This document shows, one piece after another, positions 26,102 through 36,208 of a stretch of 64,000 nucleotides of DNA. Source of the stretch: Rhodococcoides kyotonense (lineage in GTDB: Bacteria; Actinomycetota; Actinomycetes; Mycobacteriales; Mycobacteriaceae). A program made the position numbers and the translations under genes. The notes under the pieces were generated by a model that did no database searches, had not been told where the DNA came from, and worked only from the letters and a program-made list of their open reading frames with translations. Location of the stretch: NCBI RefSeq assembly GCF_001645385.1, contig NZ_LVHI01000008.1:45626-109625 (forward strand), in the 5' to 3' direction. Position 1 is the first letter of the stretch. Each line of letters opens with the position of its first letter.

Positions 26102-26447
26102 GTTGAATGGACTGCGTGACGCGGATCGCCGCGGCGCAGAATATCCGCGGCGTACAGCTGCCCGTGAACACTCGACTCTCGAACGGATCCGACCAAGTTT
26201 CCTCGGTCTGTCAAGACGCGATGTAGTCAAATCGGAACGGACTGCTCGCCGCCCGAACTTGCATGGACTACGTCAGACCACGGAAGTCGCTCGACCCCGG
26301 AATCGGCTCAACACTTACTCAACACTTTGGAGCCAACGCGGGTGGACCTACCCAGCCGCCGGTGGACACTCGATCCCAGGAATCGCCAGCTCAAACGGTC
26401 TATGTGGATCCAGGTTGATCCGCGAAATCCTTCGAGCTACTACCAAG
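26102..26447. other. Gene-free spacer at the right end of the accessory region
   Basis: Nearly 350 bases with no credible coding frame. It lies between the last accessory gene and the tRNA remnant. Such a spacer is normal at the end of an integrated element. I see no inverted terminal repeats or integrase fragment in it. Confidence 0.5.
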
Positions 26448-26478
26448 AGGTTAGGGGTTCGAATCCCTTCGGGCGCAC
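26448..26478 (+). other. 3' fragment of a tRNA-Arg gene, probable attachment-site scar (attR)
   Basis: The sequence runs AGGTTAGGGGTTCGAATCCC and ends in TTCGGGCGCAC. It gives a full T-stem and loop (GTTCGAAT) and the 3' acceptor strand CGGGCGC plus discriminator A, as in actinobacterial tRNA-Arg(ACG) genes. The matching 5' acceptor strand GCGCCCG, the D-arm and a proper anticodon arm are absent from the 80 bases upstream, so the gene is not complete. A hairpin follows seven bases later. Tyrosine integrases commonly use tRNA 3' ends, leaving this kind of repeat at one end of the element. Confidence 0.65.
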
Positions 26479-26485
26479 AACAGAA

Positions 26486-26516
26486 GCCCCCGAGCTGCCA
26501 TCAGCGGCTCGGGGGC
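26486..26516 (+). terminator. Hairpin terminator behind the tRNA-Arg remnant
   Basis: Perfect 10-bp stem: GCCCCCGAGC (26486-26495) pairs with GCTCGGGGGC (26507-26516), with an 11-base loop. A pyrimidine-rich tract (CTCTTCGTTCT) follows. It is placed as expected for the terminator of the original tRNA gene, so the DNA to its right is probably the undisturbed chromosome. Confidence 0.75.
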
Positions 26517-26525
26517 CTCTTCGTT

Positions 26526-26711
26526 CTATTCGTCCCGATCGTTGTTCTGGAACTCGTCGGCGACGTTCGAGACAGCCTCCGCGGGACCGGACTCGTCGTC
26601 GTCCCGTGTGTCCGGGTCGCTCTTGGACACGCTCGACTCGGGCAGCCCCTCGTCGGTGTAGCGCTTGGCTTCGTCGATGGCCTCTTGTGCTCGTTCGATC
26701 TTGTCCGTCAC
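26526..26711 (-). CDS. Small acidic hydrophilic protein, conserved hypothetical
   Basis: 61 aa from GTG 26711, with a strong GAAGGAGG seven bases upstream. The sequence starts with an amphipathic segment (KIERAQEAIDEAKRYTDEG) and continues as an acidic, probably disordered tail (DPDTRDDDESGPAEAV, then NNDRDE). No cysteine, no hydrophobic segment. Short proteins of this type are frequent in Rhodococcus and relatives, but the function is unknown. The first gene to the right of the tRNA remnant. Confidence 0.65.
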   Translation of the reverse strand: MTDKIERAQEAIDEAKRYTDEGLPESSVSKSDPDTRDDDESGPAEAVSNVADEFQNNDRDE

Positions 26712-26826
26712 GGTGTTCCTCCTTCGAGTCCACGTACGTCCGAAGCGGATACCCGAAGGCGCGGTACTTATGTCTCACAGCGGCCACGCGCGTTTGCCGG
26801 AATCCCGAACCGGGCACAGTCCAGTC

Positions 26827-27291
26827 ATGAGCGACAACACCAAAGTCACTGTCGAACGCGTCATCGAAGCGCCCGTCGACGCGGTTTTCGACGTCCTGTC
26901 CAATCCGGAGCGTCACCCGGCGCTCGACGGCTCCGGCTTCGTCCGCAGCGTCGATCACGCCGATCGGATCAAGGCCGTCGGCGAGAAGTTCACGATGAAC
27001 ATGCAGGGTGACCACATGGGCGGCGAATACCAGACCGACAACCACGTCACCGGTTACGCGAAGGACAAGCTGCTGGCGTGGAAGACCGCTCCTGCCGGAA
27101 CCGAGCCTCCCGGTTGGGAATGGTTGTGGGAGTTGGAGTCTCAGGGACCGAACGAGACATTGGTGCGCCACACCTACGACTGGTCGAACGTGACCGACAA
27201 GAAGCTGCTCGAGCAGGTGAAGTTCCCCCTCGTCACGAAGGAGCAGCTGACGGACACCCTCGGGCGACTCGCAGCCGAAGCCACGTCCTGA
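26827..27291 (+). CDS. SRPBCC (START/Bet v1-like) family protein
   Basis: 154 aa from ATG 26827. The opening VTVERVIEAPVDAVFDVLSNPERHPALDGSG is the classic SRPBCC start: strand, then a helix with PxxxVFxxLxxPxxxPxxxG. The middle has GEYQTDNHVTGYAKDKLLAWKT, and the C-terminus forms the long helix (KEQLTDTLGRLAAEAT). These helix-grip proteins bind hydrophobic ligands in a deep pocket; the ligand is not evident here. Convergent with the TAXI gene, with a seven-base gap. Confidence 0.88.
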   Translation: MSDNTKVTVERVIEAPVDAVFDVLSNPERHPALDGSGFVRSVDHADRIKAVGEKFTMNMQGDHMGGEYQTDNHVTGYAKDKLLAWKTAPAGTEPPGWEWLWELESQGPNETLVRHTYDWSNVTDKKLLEQVKFPLVTKEQLTDTLGRLAAEATS

Positions 27292-27298
27292 TACGCGC

Positions 27299-28237
27299 CT
27301 ACCCGTGCCGCCCTCTGTACTCCGCTTCAGCGCCGGGGTGCAGGGGGACAGCGCCCGTCATGATCAACGACTGGGCGTCGAGAAACTGGCTCCCGATCGC
27401 CTGCCGAGGAACCAGAGCCGACGATCGATCGAGCAACAGATCCACCAGGCGCGCGGCCGTCCGGTCGGGAACGCTGGAACGTGCTAGCAGCAGGTTCGGT
27501 ATCCCGACCGTCGTCACGGCCGCGTGCCGTCCGTAGACGTCGACGGGCACGGGAACAGCCTCGTACGCGGTACCGAACCTGCGCCTCAGATCGGCGACAA
27601 CAGTGCTCAGGTCGAGCAGTCGAATGTCGATGGGCGGATCCGCGAACGCAGGGGTGGGTAGTCCACCCGCCCACATGACCGCGTCGATCTCGTTGGCGGA
27701 CAAGGCTCGTGCGGCATCCTGCATCGACAGCTGAATCACCTCGACGGTGCCCGGCGCGGACAGGCCGGCCGCGTCGAGCACTCTCTCCGTCACCAGCGCG
27801 GCGCCGGATCCGACGGCCCCGCCACTGACTGTTCTGCCGCGGAGATCGCTCGCCGCGTAGACGGGTGAGTCGTGACGCACGGCGATCTGGAAGTAGTTCT
27901 CGTAGACGCAGCCGATGGCTGTGAGGTCGTCGCCGATGCTCTCGTAGGCGGTATCGGCGAGAGTCATTGCCAGATCGGCACTTCCGGACCGAAGTGCGTC
28001 GAGATTGTCGACGGAACCCGCCGTGGTGATCGGAACGATTCGTGCCGCGTTCGCTTCGGCGGCAGCGTCGGCGAGAAGGCCGGAGAATTCCCAGAAGAAC
28101 CCGCCGACTTCTCCGGCGGCAAGACGTAACTCGGGAGATGACCCCGATGAGCATGCTGCGGCGGCTGCAGTCGCCGCAAGAAGCCCCGCCGCCCGCAGAG
28201 CCGTTCGGCGATCGAACAGATCTGCGGGTCGGGACAT
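27299..28237 (-). CDS. TAXI-family solute-binding lipoprotein
   Basis: 312 aa. A Tat-like RRTALRAAGLL motif leads into a hydrophobic core and a lipobox with Cys29 (AAAACSS), so the protein is probably a membrane-anchored lipoprotein. The TAXI pattern is clear: TTAGSVDNLDALRSGSADLAMTLADTAYE, then SGGAVGSGAALVTERVLDAAGL and DAARALSANEIDAVMWAGG. TAXI proteins normally feed a fused TRAP permease, which is missing here. Instead the gene follows an MHS symporter by 10 bases and a two-component system further upstream. It may therefore serve as a periplasmic sensor partner. Confidence 0.88.
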   Translation of the reverse strand: MSRPADLFDRRTALRAAGLLAATAAAAACSSGSSPELRLAAGEVGGFFWEFSGLLADAAAEANAARIVPITTAGSVDNLDALRSGSADLAMTLADTAYESIGDDLTAIGCVYENYFQIAVRHDSPVYAASDLRGRTVSGGAVGSGAALVTERVLDAAGLSAPGTVEVIQLSMQDAARALSANEIDAVMWAGGLPTPAFADPPIDIRLLDLSTVVADLRRRFGTAYEAVPVPVDVYGRHAAVTTVGIPNLLLARSSVPDRTAARLVDLLLDRSSALVPRQAIGSQFLDAQSLIMTGAVPLHPGAEAEYRGRHG

Positions 28238-28247
28238 GGTCTCTACT

Positions 28248-29618
28248 CTAGGACTGGCTCGCGTACGCCCGACCTTGCTCTCGGTCCAGCACGGTCTCGG
28301 ACTTGTTGCGCAGCACGAAGATGTACACGAGAAGCGACACGGCGATGACGACCGTCACGTAGACGATGAACCACGGAACGTGCCCGCTGTTCTTGGCGGC
28401 CTGGTAGATCAACGGAGCCGTGCCACCGAACGCGGAGTTCGCGAGGGCGTATCCGAGTCCGACGCCCAGGGCGCGAATGTGCGACGGGAACAGCTCGGCT
28501 TTCACGATCGCGTTGATCGACGTGTAACCGGTCAGGATGACGTAGCCGACGCAGACGAGTGCGAGCGATTCGACGACCGACGTGGCGGTCGGCAGGTAGG
28601 TGATCAGCACGTAGGTGTAGACGACGCCACCGATTCCGAAGAACACGAGCAGCGGCTTGCGTCCCACCTTGTCGCTGATGAGTCCGCCGATGGGTTGCAG
28701 CAGCATCAGGAAGACGAGACCGAACAGATTGATCCACGTGCCGGTCATGCCCCGGTCCTCGTACGCGGTCTTGACCATGGCAGGCGCGTTGACGCTGTAG
28801 GTGTAGAACGCGATGGTGCCACCGATCGTCACGCCGAAGCAGACCAGCAGCGGACGCCAGTACCGGACGAGCAGTTCCTTCATCGAGCCGGACGACGTGT
28901 CCTGCCCGGCCTTGACGGCGTCGAGCTGATCCTTCGTGAGCGACTCGTCCATGCTGCGACGCAGCCAGAACACCACGACCGCTGCGACACCACCGATGAG
29001 GAACGCGATTCGCCAACCGAACTCCTCGATCTGGTCGCGATCGAGGAAGACCTGCATCAGCAGCAGCGTCACCTGGGCGAGGACGTGCCCACCGATCAGG
29101 GTGACGTACTGGAACGACGAGAAGAATCCGCGGCGCTCACGCGTCGCCGCCTCGGACATGTACGTCGCCGACGCACCGTATTCGCCGCCGGTGGCGAAGC
29201 CCTGGACGAGTCTGCACAGGACGAGGATCACCGCGGCCCACACGCCGATGCTCTCACGTCCCGGCGTCAGGGCGATGACCAGCGAGCATGCCGCCATCAG
29301 AGAGACGCTGAACGTAAGGGCGGCGCGTCGACCGTTGCGGTCGGCGTAGCGTCCGAAGAACCACGATCCGACGGGTCGCATCAGGAACGTGACCGCGAAG
29401 ATCGCGTACACGTACACGGTCGAGTTCTTGTCCTCCGAGTCGAAGAACTGGCTTTCGAAGTAGCTCGCGAAGACGGTGTAGACGTAGACGTCGTACCACT
29501 CGACGAGGTTGCCCGACGACCCGCGCAGTGTGTTGAACACTGCCCGCCGGGTGGCGGCTGGGGACGAGACCGGCGGGTTCGACGGTGAACCTGCGGTCGG
29601 GGTGGCCTGGTTGGCCAT
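28248..29618 (-). CDS. MHS-family (metabolite:H+ symporter) MFS transporter, KgtP/ShiA-like
   Basis: 456 aa from ATG 29618, with AAGGAA seven bases upstream. Signature elements: GNLVEWYDVYVYTVF in segment 1, RPVGSWFFGRYADRNGRR (motif A) and LVQGFATGGEYGASATYMSEAA in segments 4-5. These mark the MHS branch that includes alpha-ketoglutarate, shikimate and proline/betaine permeases. About 12 transmembrane segments. The substrate is probably a carboxylate or zwitterion. Directly precedes the TAXI lipoprotein gene and follows the kinase gene after 127 bases containing a hairpin. Confidence 0.92.
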   Translation of the reverse strand: MANQATPTAGSPSNPPVSSPAATRRAVFNTLRGSSGNLVEWYDVYVYTVFASYFESQFFDSEDKNSTVYVYAIFAVTFLMRPVGSWFFGRYADRNGRRAALTFSVSLMAACSLVIALTPGRESIGVWAAVILVLCRLVQGFATGGEYGASATYMSEAATRERRGFFSSFQYVTLIGGHVLAQVTLLLMQVFLDRDQIEEFGWRIAFLIGGVAAVVVFWLRRSMDESLTKDQLDAVKAGQDTSSGSMKELLVRYWRPLLVCFGVTIGGTIAFYTYSVNAPAMVKTAYEDRGMTGTWINLFGLVFLMLLQPIGGLISDKVGRKPLLVFFGIGGVVYTYVLITYLPTATSVVESLALVCVGYVILTGYTSINAIVKAELFPSHIRALGVGLGYALANSAFGGTAPLIYQAAKNSGHVPWFIVYVTVVIAVSLLVYIFVLRNKSETVLDREQGRAYASQS

Positions 29619-29729
29619 GAGGCGTTCCTTCCACGTGATGCGGGTGAGAGGGTGAGTTTCCGGACGAGGCCGCTAACTCAGGTGTCACCACTGTGAACGA
29701 AGCCACAGCCTCGAAGGAAATCATTCCGG

Positions 29730-29754
29730 CTTTCCTAACAGTCCCTTAGGAAAG
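29730..29754 (-). terminator. Hairpin at the end of the histidine-kinase gene
   Basis: Nine-bp perfect inverted repeat (29730-29738 and 29746-29754) with a seven-base loop; it covers the kinase stop codon. It lacks a clear T run, so it may be a weak terminator or an RNA-processing site separating the two-component genes from the transporter genes. Confidence 0.5.
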
Positions 29755-31164
29755 TACGTCGCCGACCGGAATCTCGAGATCGATTCGCAGTCCCGACGGC
29801 TCGTTCGCGCTGACCGTCGACGTTCCGCCTGCCCGCTCGACGAGTGCATGCACGATGGCAAGCCCGAGACCTGTTCCCGAGCCATGCGCGTCGGACGACC
29901 GGTAGAAGCGGCGAAACAGCATGGGCAGTTCTGTCTCCGGCACTCCCGGTCCGGTATCGGCCACCCAGATCGAGGTGCGAGAGGTGGTGGAACGGCACCC
30001 GATCTCGACGCGCGCGCCGGCGCCGGCGTACTTCGCCGCGTTGTTCAGCAGCGCGTCGAGGATACGGACCAGGTCGTCCTCGCGGAGCGCGGCCTGGCGT
30101 GCCTCGTCGACGACGACGTGTATGTCCATGCCCGCAGAAGTCATTGTGCTCGACCAGAATTCGACGCGATCGTCGATCACTGCTGCGACATCGCACTCCA
30201 CGGGCGGATCGTCGCGACGAACGGGCGCCTCGGCGGCGGCGAGTGCGAGAAGGTCCGCGACGATGGAATCGAGACGGTCGACTTCGAGCGTCGTCTTGCG
30301 ATGGACGTCGGCCGCGGATTCCGGGATCTTCATGCCCAACAGGTCGAGCCGCATTCGCACCGCTGCCAACGGGTTTCGAAGTGCGTGCGCTGTGTCGGCG
30401 ACGAGTCGACGCTGGGCCGCGGTTGCTGCCTCGACGTCGTCGGCCATGGCGTCGAAGGCCTCGGTCAGTTCGCGGACCTCCGGCGGTCCGAGGTAGTTCC
30501 CGGCACGAGATTCGGTGCGGTCACGAGGTAGGTCGAGCTGCGGTGGAAACTGTTCGACGAACTTGTCGCCGAACGAATGGACCCGAGTGGACAACTGGGT
30601 CAACGGCCGAATCACCCAGCGCGACAACGCCGCAGCGATGGCGGTGACGGCGACGAGTACCAGCACTGCTCCCAGCGCGATGACCAGCCAGGCGCGGGCG
30701 ACGTCCTTGCGTGCGGCGTCGGTGGACGCATCGATGACGACGGCGCCGTCGACCTGTGCACCCACCCCGACCGGGGCCGCGATCAACACCGAGGATCGAG
30801 ACCACGGTGTCAGACTCGACGGGACGTCTCCTCGTTGATTGCGCAGTGCCCCGGTGATGGCCTCCTGTATCTCGGGGCTGCTCACGTCGAGTCCGGACGA
30901 CGCACGAACTGCCCCGGTGCGGTCGACGACGGCCGCTCCTTCGTCGTAGAGATCGTGGTAACGCGCAACTGCTTCTCGCAGTCGTGGAAGCCCTGAATCA
31001 CCCTCGCGTGAACTGAGATTGGCGAAAAAGGTCGCCGCCGCGTCGCGGCTCTCGCCGAACCTCTGTGCGCGTTCCTGCCCGACCAGCACTGCGAGAGGCG
31101 CGGCAAGCCCGAGGACGACGACCGTCGAGAAGATCACGAGTACCGCAAGAACACGCAGGCGCAC
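29746..31164 (-). CDS. OmpR-group sensor histidine kinase
   Basis: 472 aa. A transmembrane segment at about 5-28, a periplasmic domain of some 130 residues and a second segment at about 165-187. A HAMP linker (RWVIRPLTQLSTRVHSF) follows. The H-box reads VADTAHALRNPLAAVRMRLD, a variation on SHELRTPL with His retained. ATPase motifs are LLNNAAKYAGAG, VADTGPGVPE, and GSGTGLGLAIVHALVERAGG. The start is one base past the regulator's stop, so the two are tightly coupled. The cognate signal might be a carboxylate handled by the downstream transporter and TAXI protein; this is inferred from gene order. Confidence 0.92.
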   Translation of the reverse strand: MRLRVLAVLVIFSTVVVLGLAAPLAVLVGQERAQRFGESRDAAATFFANLSSREGDSGLPRLREAVARYHDLYDEGAAVVDRTGAVRASSGLDVSSPEIQEAITGALRNQRGDVPSSLTPWSRSSVLIAAPVGVGAQVDGAVVIDASTDAARKDVARAWLVIALGAVLVLVAVTAIAAALSRWVIRPLTQLSTRVHSFGDKFVEQFPPQLDLPRDRTESRAGNYLGPPEVRELTEAFDAMADDVEAATAAQRRLVADTAHALRNPLAAVRMRLDLLGMKIPESAADVHRKTTLEVDRLDSIVADLLALAAAEAPVRRDDPPVECDVAAVIDDRVEFWSSTMTSAGMDIHVVVDEARQAALREDDLVRILDALLNNAAKYAGAGARVEIGCRSTTSRTSIWVADTGPGVPETELPMLFRRFYRSSDAHGSGTGLGLAIVHALVERAGGTSTVSANEPSGLRIDLEIPVGDVLS

Positions 31165-31165
31165 G

Positions 31166-31834
31166 TCAGGTGTCCCAGCGGTAGCCGAACCCGCGGATCG
31201 TCACGATCGCGCCAGGGCGTCCGAGCTTCGAACGCAACGCCGTCATGTGGACGTCGAGCGTGCGTGAGATGGCCACGTACGCGTCGCCCCAGATGGAGTC
31301 CATCAGTTGTTCCCGGCTGACGGCTTCACCGCGCCGCGTGACGAGGTGCGCCAGTAGTTCGAATTCCTTGTTCGTCAGCGACACCGGCCGGCCGCCGACT
31401 TCGACGCCACGTCCCGCGAGATCGACGACGATGTCACCGAGAACCAGCGCGTCGGCATCGGGTTCCGTCGACGCTGCATGCTTGCGTGCTGCGACTTCCA
31501 GGCGAGCATGGAGCTCGCCCAGTCGAGCAGGCTTGACGACGTAGTCGTCGGCCCCGCCCCGCAGCGCGCGGACCACCGAACGCTCGTCGTCCCGCGCGGT
31601 CAACACGACGACGGGCACAGCGCTCAGCGTGCGGAGCTTGCGCAAGGTCTCCAGCCCGTCCATGTCCGGGAGACCGAGGTCGAGCAGTACGAGATCGACG
31701 GTGCGGTATCCGAGGAGCAGGTCCGCGCCGCGCCGCATCCGGGTCGGTGTGTGGCCGACTTCTCGCAGGGCATCGACCAGCGCGTCACCTACGCCGTCGT
31801 CGTCTTCCACCACCGCGATTCGCATCGGTTTCAA
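31166..31834 (-). CDS. OmpR/PhoB-family response regulator
   Basis: 222 aa. The receiver shows VVEDDDG, phospho-acceptor Asp in LVLLDLGLPDMDG, VLTAR and the Lys in DDYVVKPARLGEL. The winged-helix domain shows LTNKEFELLAHLVTRRGEAVSREQL and SRTLDVHMTALRSKLG, ending IRGFGYRW. It is the first gene of a leftward run that continues with the kinase, an MHS symporter and the TAXI lipoprotein. A typical activator of its own neighbouring transporter. Confidence 0.95.
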   Translation of the reverse strand: MKPMRIAVVEDDDGVGDALVDALREVGHTPTRMRRGADLLLGYRTVDLVLLDLGLPDMDGLETLRKLRTLSAVPVVVLTARDDERSVVRALRGGADDYVVKPARLGELHARLEVAARKHAASTEPDADALVLGDIVVDLAGRGVEVGGRPVSLTNKEFELLAHLVTRRGEAVSREQLMDSIWGDAYVAISRTLDVHMTALRSKLGRPGAIVTIRGFGYRWDT

Positions 31835-31945
31835 ACTAGCTCACGCCGAACCCGCACCGATGCAGACGTGAACGGGCATCTCGACTGCGACGTCAATGGA
31901 CGGCGACCAGTTGCCGTGAAACGTCACCGAGAGGACAGTGACGAC

Positions 31946-32938
31946 ATGCTCCCTGTTCTCGATCTGTCGACCGCCGAAACCGACCCCGATGCGTTTCGTG
32001 TCTCGCTCCGTGAGGCAGCGCACGAGTCGGGATTCTTCTATCTCATCGGCCATGGCGTAGGCACCGACCGCATTCAGGAGGTGCTCGGACTGGCACGTGA
32101 GTTCTTCGCACTGCCGCAGGAAGCGAAAGACGAGATTAGTCAGTTGAAAAGCCCTCAGTTCAGGGGGTACTCGAGGTTGGGCGGTGAGTTGACCAACGGC
32201 CGCGTCGACTGGCGTGAACAGATCGACATCGGACCCGAACGAGACGTCGTCGTCGACGCGAAGGGCTACTGGAATCTGCAGGGCCCGAACCTGTGGCCGT
32301 CGGCGCTTCCGCGATTCCAGGCGGCGTTCGAGGCGTGGAACGACACGCTGTCCGACGTCGGGCTCAGGCTCCTGCGTCACTGGGCGGTGTCACTCGGTGC
32401 CGAGGAAGGGCATTTCGACGACGCTTTCGCCGATCTACCGGCGACATTGCTGAAAGTCGTTCGCTACGAGGGTACTTCGGACACGTCCCAGGGCGTCGGC
32501 GCACACAAGGACTCGGGCGTGCTGACGCTGCTGCTCGTCGAGCCTCGATCCGAGGGTCTGCAGGTCGAGCTCGCACCGGGCGAATGGGTCGACGTGCCGC
32601 CGGTCGACGGCGCGTTCATCGTCAACATCGGCGAACTGCTCGAGGTAGCGACCAACGGCTACCTCCGCGCTACGCAGCACCGCGTTCGCGCGCCCCGTCC
32701 GGGTACGGACCGTCTGTCGATCCCGTACTTCCTGAACCCGGCGCTCGACGCGAAGATCGAGATCATCGAGCTCCCGTCGGACCTGGCAGCGCACTCGCGC
32801 GGCGTCGAGGCCGACCCGGACAATCCGATCTACGACACGTACGGCGAGAACGCGTGGAAATCGCGAACCAGGGCGCACCCCGATGTCGCGAAGCTGCACC
32901 ACGGGATAGAACCCGCAGGTGCACCGTCGTCGTACTGA
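31946..32938 (+). CDS. Isopenicillin-N-synthase-like Fe(II)/2-oxoglutarate dioxygenase
   Basis: 330 aa from ATG 31946. N-terminal DIOX_N features: LPVLDLS and then SGFFYLIGHGV. Fe(II) ligands: His and Asp in VGAHKDSGVLTLL and the second His in ATQHRVRAP. The Arg-x-Ser that binds the 2-oxoglutarate carboxylate is in DRLSIPYFLNP. These features mark non-heme iron oxygenases of the IPNS/flavanone hydroxylase type. Such bacterial enzymes hydroxylate or desaturate varied small molecules; the substrate is unknown. Transcribed away from the two-component system, with only about 110 bases between them. Confidence 0.92.
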   Translation: MLPVLDLSTAETDPDAFRVSLREAAHESGFFYLIGHGVGTDRIQEVLGLAREFFALPQEAKDEISQLKSPQFRGYSRLGGELTNGRVDWREQIDIGPERDVVVDAKGYWNLQGPNLWPSALPRFQAAFEAWNDTLSDVGLRLLRHWAVSLGAEEGHFDDAFADLPATLLKVVRYEGTSDTSQGVGAHKDSGVLTLLLVEPRSEGLQVELAPGEWVDVPPVDGAFIVNIGELLEVATNGYLRATQHRVRAPRPGTDRLSIPYFLNPALDAKIEIIELPSDLAAHSRGVEADPDNPIYDTYGENAWKSRTRAHPDVAKLHHGIEPAGAPSSY

Positions 32939-32974
32939 ACGCGCGCCACCGTGGCCGACGGGAAGCGACTCACC

Positions 32975-33466
32975 TCACGGTTCGTGACGACGCCGTGACT
33001 CGAACAATCGGGTCATCCCCATCGCCGTCGTGATCGCACCGAGCACGAGGACGAGGGCACCGGCGACGACGTTGGACCAGATCATTCCGGGTGTCGTCGA
33101 TACGTCCGAGATGACCCAGGGCGAGACGATGAGCCAGATCCCGAGTATCGGCACGACGAACGACATCCCGTGTGTGCGTCCGTAAGCAGCGCCGAAAGCC
33201 AAGGCCAGGACGGCAACCGTCAGTCCGCACATCAGGTTCGACAGCGTGAGGTTGTTGGCGCCGGCTATGGACGGTATCAACGCGCCCGCATTGTCGAACC
33301 CGCCGAAACCGACGATCCAGGGCGAGGCCGCCGCGTACAACCCGGACAGCATCAACAGGCCGTCGGTCACCTGTCCTGTCGGCCGTCCGAATGCTTCGTC
33401 GTAGTGATCGCGCAGCGCCGCGATATCGGGATGGTTGTGCATGGATAGATTCGCCGATGTCGACAT
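32975..33466 (-). CDS. SPW-repeat integral membrane protein
   Basis: 163 aa from ATG 33466, with GAGGAG about nine bases upstream. Two copies of the SPW motif occur in hydrophobic segments: LYAAASPWIVGFGG and LGIWLIVSPWVISD. Four membrane segments are predicted by eye. The N-terminal part is hydrophilic (DIAALRDHYDEAFGRP). SPW-repeat proteins have no known activity, but related genes belong to the DosR dormancy regulon in mycobacteria. A DosR-box-like sequence lies 100 bases upstream (33569-33582), between this gene and devS. Confidence 0.85.
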   Translation of the reverse strand: MSTSANLSMHNHPDIAALRDHYDEAFGRPTGQVTDGLLMLSGLYAAASPWIVGFGGFDNAGALIPSIAGANNLTLSNLMCGLTVAVLALAFGAAYGRTHGMSFVVPILGIWLIVSPWVISDVSTTPGMIWSNVVAGALVLVLGAITTAMGMTRLFESRRRHEP

Positions 33467-33568
33467 GGATCTCATCTCCTCGAGGGGGTGGAGGGTCGAT
33501 CGACGTGGGTCGGCCCACACGTGTATCACGTACCGTTCAAGCCAACTCCCACAACGAGATTCGGGCTA

Positions 33569-33582
33569 GGGTCGAAGGTCCC
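33569..33582. promoter_or_regulatory. DosR/DevR-box-like palindrome upstream of the SPW gene
   Basis: GGGTCGAAGGTCCC matches the DosR core GGGACTWWAGTCCC at 11 of 14 positions, by hand comparison. It lies 103 bases upstream of the SPW start codon, a reasonable distance for activation. It is near the 3' end of devS. Confidence 0.5.
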
Positions 33583-33587
33583 GCCGG

Positions 33588-35390
<1,803 letters not shown>

Positions 35391-36020
35391 TCAGTCGTAC
35401 ATTTTCGACGCGTAGACTGCTGCCTGCGTCCTTCTCTCCATTCCGAGTTTGGCAAGGAGTCGTGAAACATAATTCTTGACAGTTTTCTCCGCCAGGAACA
35501 TACGCTCGGCAATTTGACGATTGGTCAAGCCTTCACCGAGCAGTCCCAGCAGAGTCCGTTCGCGGTCGGTCAGGTCTGCCAGCGGCCCCTGCTGCTCGTC
35601 GTTCGAACGCAGCTTTTCCATCAAGACTGCGGCGGCTCTGTTGTCGAGTAGCGACTTGCCCATTCCGACGTCCTTGATCGCCGACGTCAGGTCCATCCCT
35701 TTGATGTCCTTGACGATGTATCCCTTGGCGCCGGCGAGTATCGCGTCGAGCATCGCCTGGTCCTCGGTGAACGACGTCAACATCAGACAGTTCAGATCCG
35801 GCATCGTCGACATCAGCTCGCGGCACAGCTCGACGCCGTTGCCGTCGGGCAATTGAACGTCGAGTACGGCGACATCGGGGCGTAACGCAGGGATGCGGGC
35901 GAGGGCGTTACTCATCGAACCGGCCTCACCGGTGACGGTCAGCTCCGGGTCCGAATCGATGAGGTCGATGAGGCCACGACGAACGATCTCATGATCGTCG
36001 ACGAGGAATACAGTGATCAC
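35391..36020 (-). CDS. devR: DevR/DosR-like NarL-family response regulator
   Basis: 209 aa from GTG 36020, with AGGAG five bases upstream. The receiver starts [15 protein letters not shown] and has phospho-acceptor Asp54 in [12 protein letters not shown], the same position as in M. tuberculosis DevR. The conserved Lys is in [12 protein letters not shown]. The LuxR domain is [22 protein letters not shown] followed by [25 protein letters not shown], almost as in DevR from memory. It should control the neighbouring SPW, nitroreductase and stress-protein genes through DosR-type boxes. An upstream start in the same frame has no support. Confidence 0.95.
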   Translation of the reverse strand: MITVFLVDDHEIVRRGLIDLIDSDPELTVTGEAGSMSNALARIPALRPDVAVLDVQLPDGNGVELCRELMSTMPDLNCLMLTSFTEDQAMLDAILAGAKGYIVKDIKGMDLTSAIKDVGMGKSLLDNRAAAVLMEKLRSNDEQQGPLADLTDRERTLLGLLGEGLTNRQIAERMFLAEKTVKNYVSRLLAKLGMERRTQAAVYASKMYD

Positions 36021-36208
36021 GGCTGCTCCTGAAGATTCACCTGTGGAGGAAAGCATACTGACGTACTCGGCGGTGCACGCTGGAACAAGTCCCCGAAATC
36101 GATGACGATGGCCCCTGTCGAGGTGTGCGGGCCGCGTCGACAGTGGAGAAGTCGGCGGCGCCTCGTCGCGCCGACTCGGCTGTTCGTGTCGATTCAGGGA
36201 GGCCGCCA

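Noticed and set aside
26395..26478. A complete tRNA-Arg gene ending at 26478
   Set aside because: Only the T-arm and 3' acceptor strand are good. The 5' acceptor strand GCGCCCG and a foldable D-arm and anticodon arm are missing, so it was recorded as a remnant.
26037..27011. A 324-codon open frame crossing the tRNA remnant
   Set aside because: It reads through the tRNA fragment, the terminator and the start of the SRPBCC gene in another frame. No domain.
28005..29588. A 527-codon open frame on the + strand
   Set aside because: It lies exactly opposite the MHS symporter and part of the TAXI gene. Its translation is highly charged and repetitive, as antisense frames of high-GC genes are, with no domain.
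36081..36100. A third DosR box in the devR/nitroreductase spacer
   Set aside because: Only one half-site (AAGTCCCC) is good. The whole match to the 14-base core is about 8 positions, which chance could explain. It is mentioned only in the nitroreductase entry.
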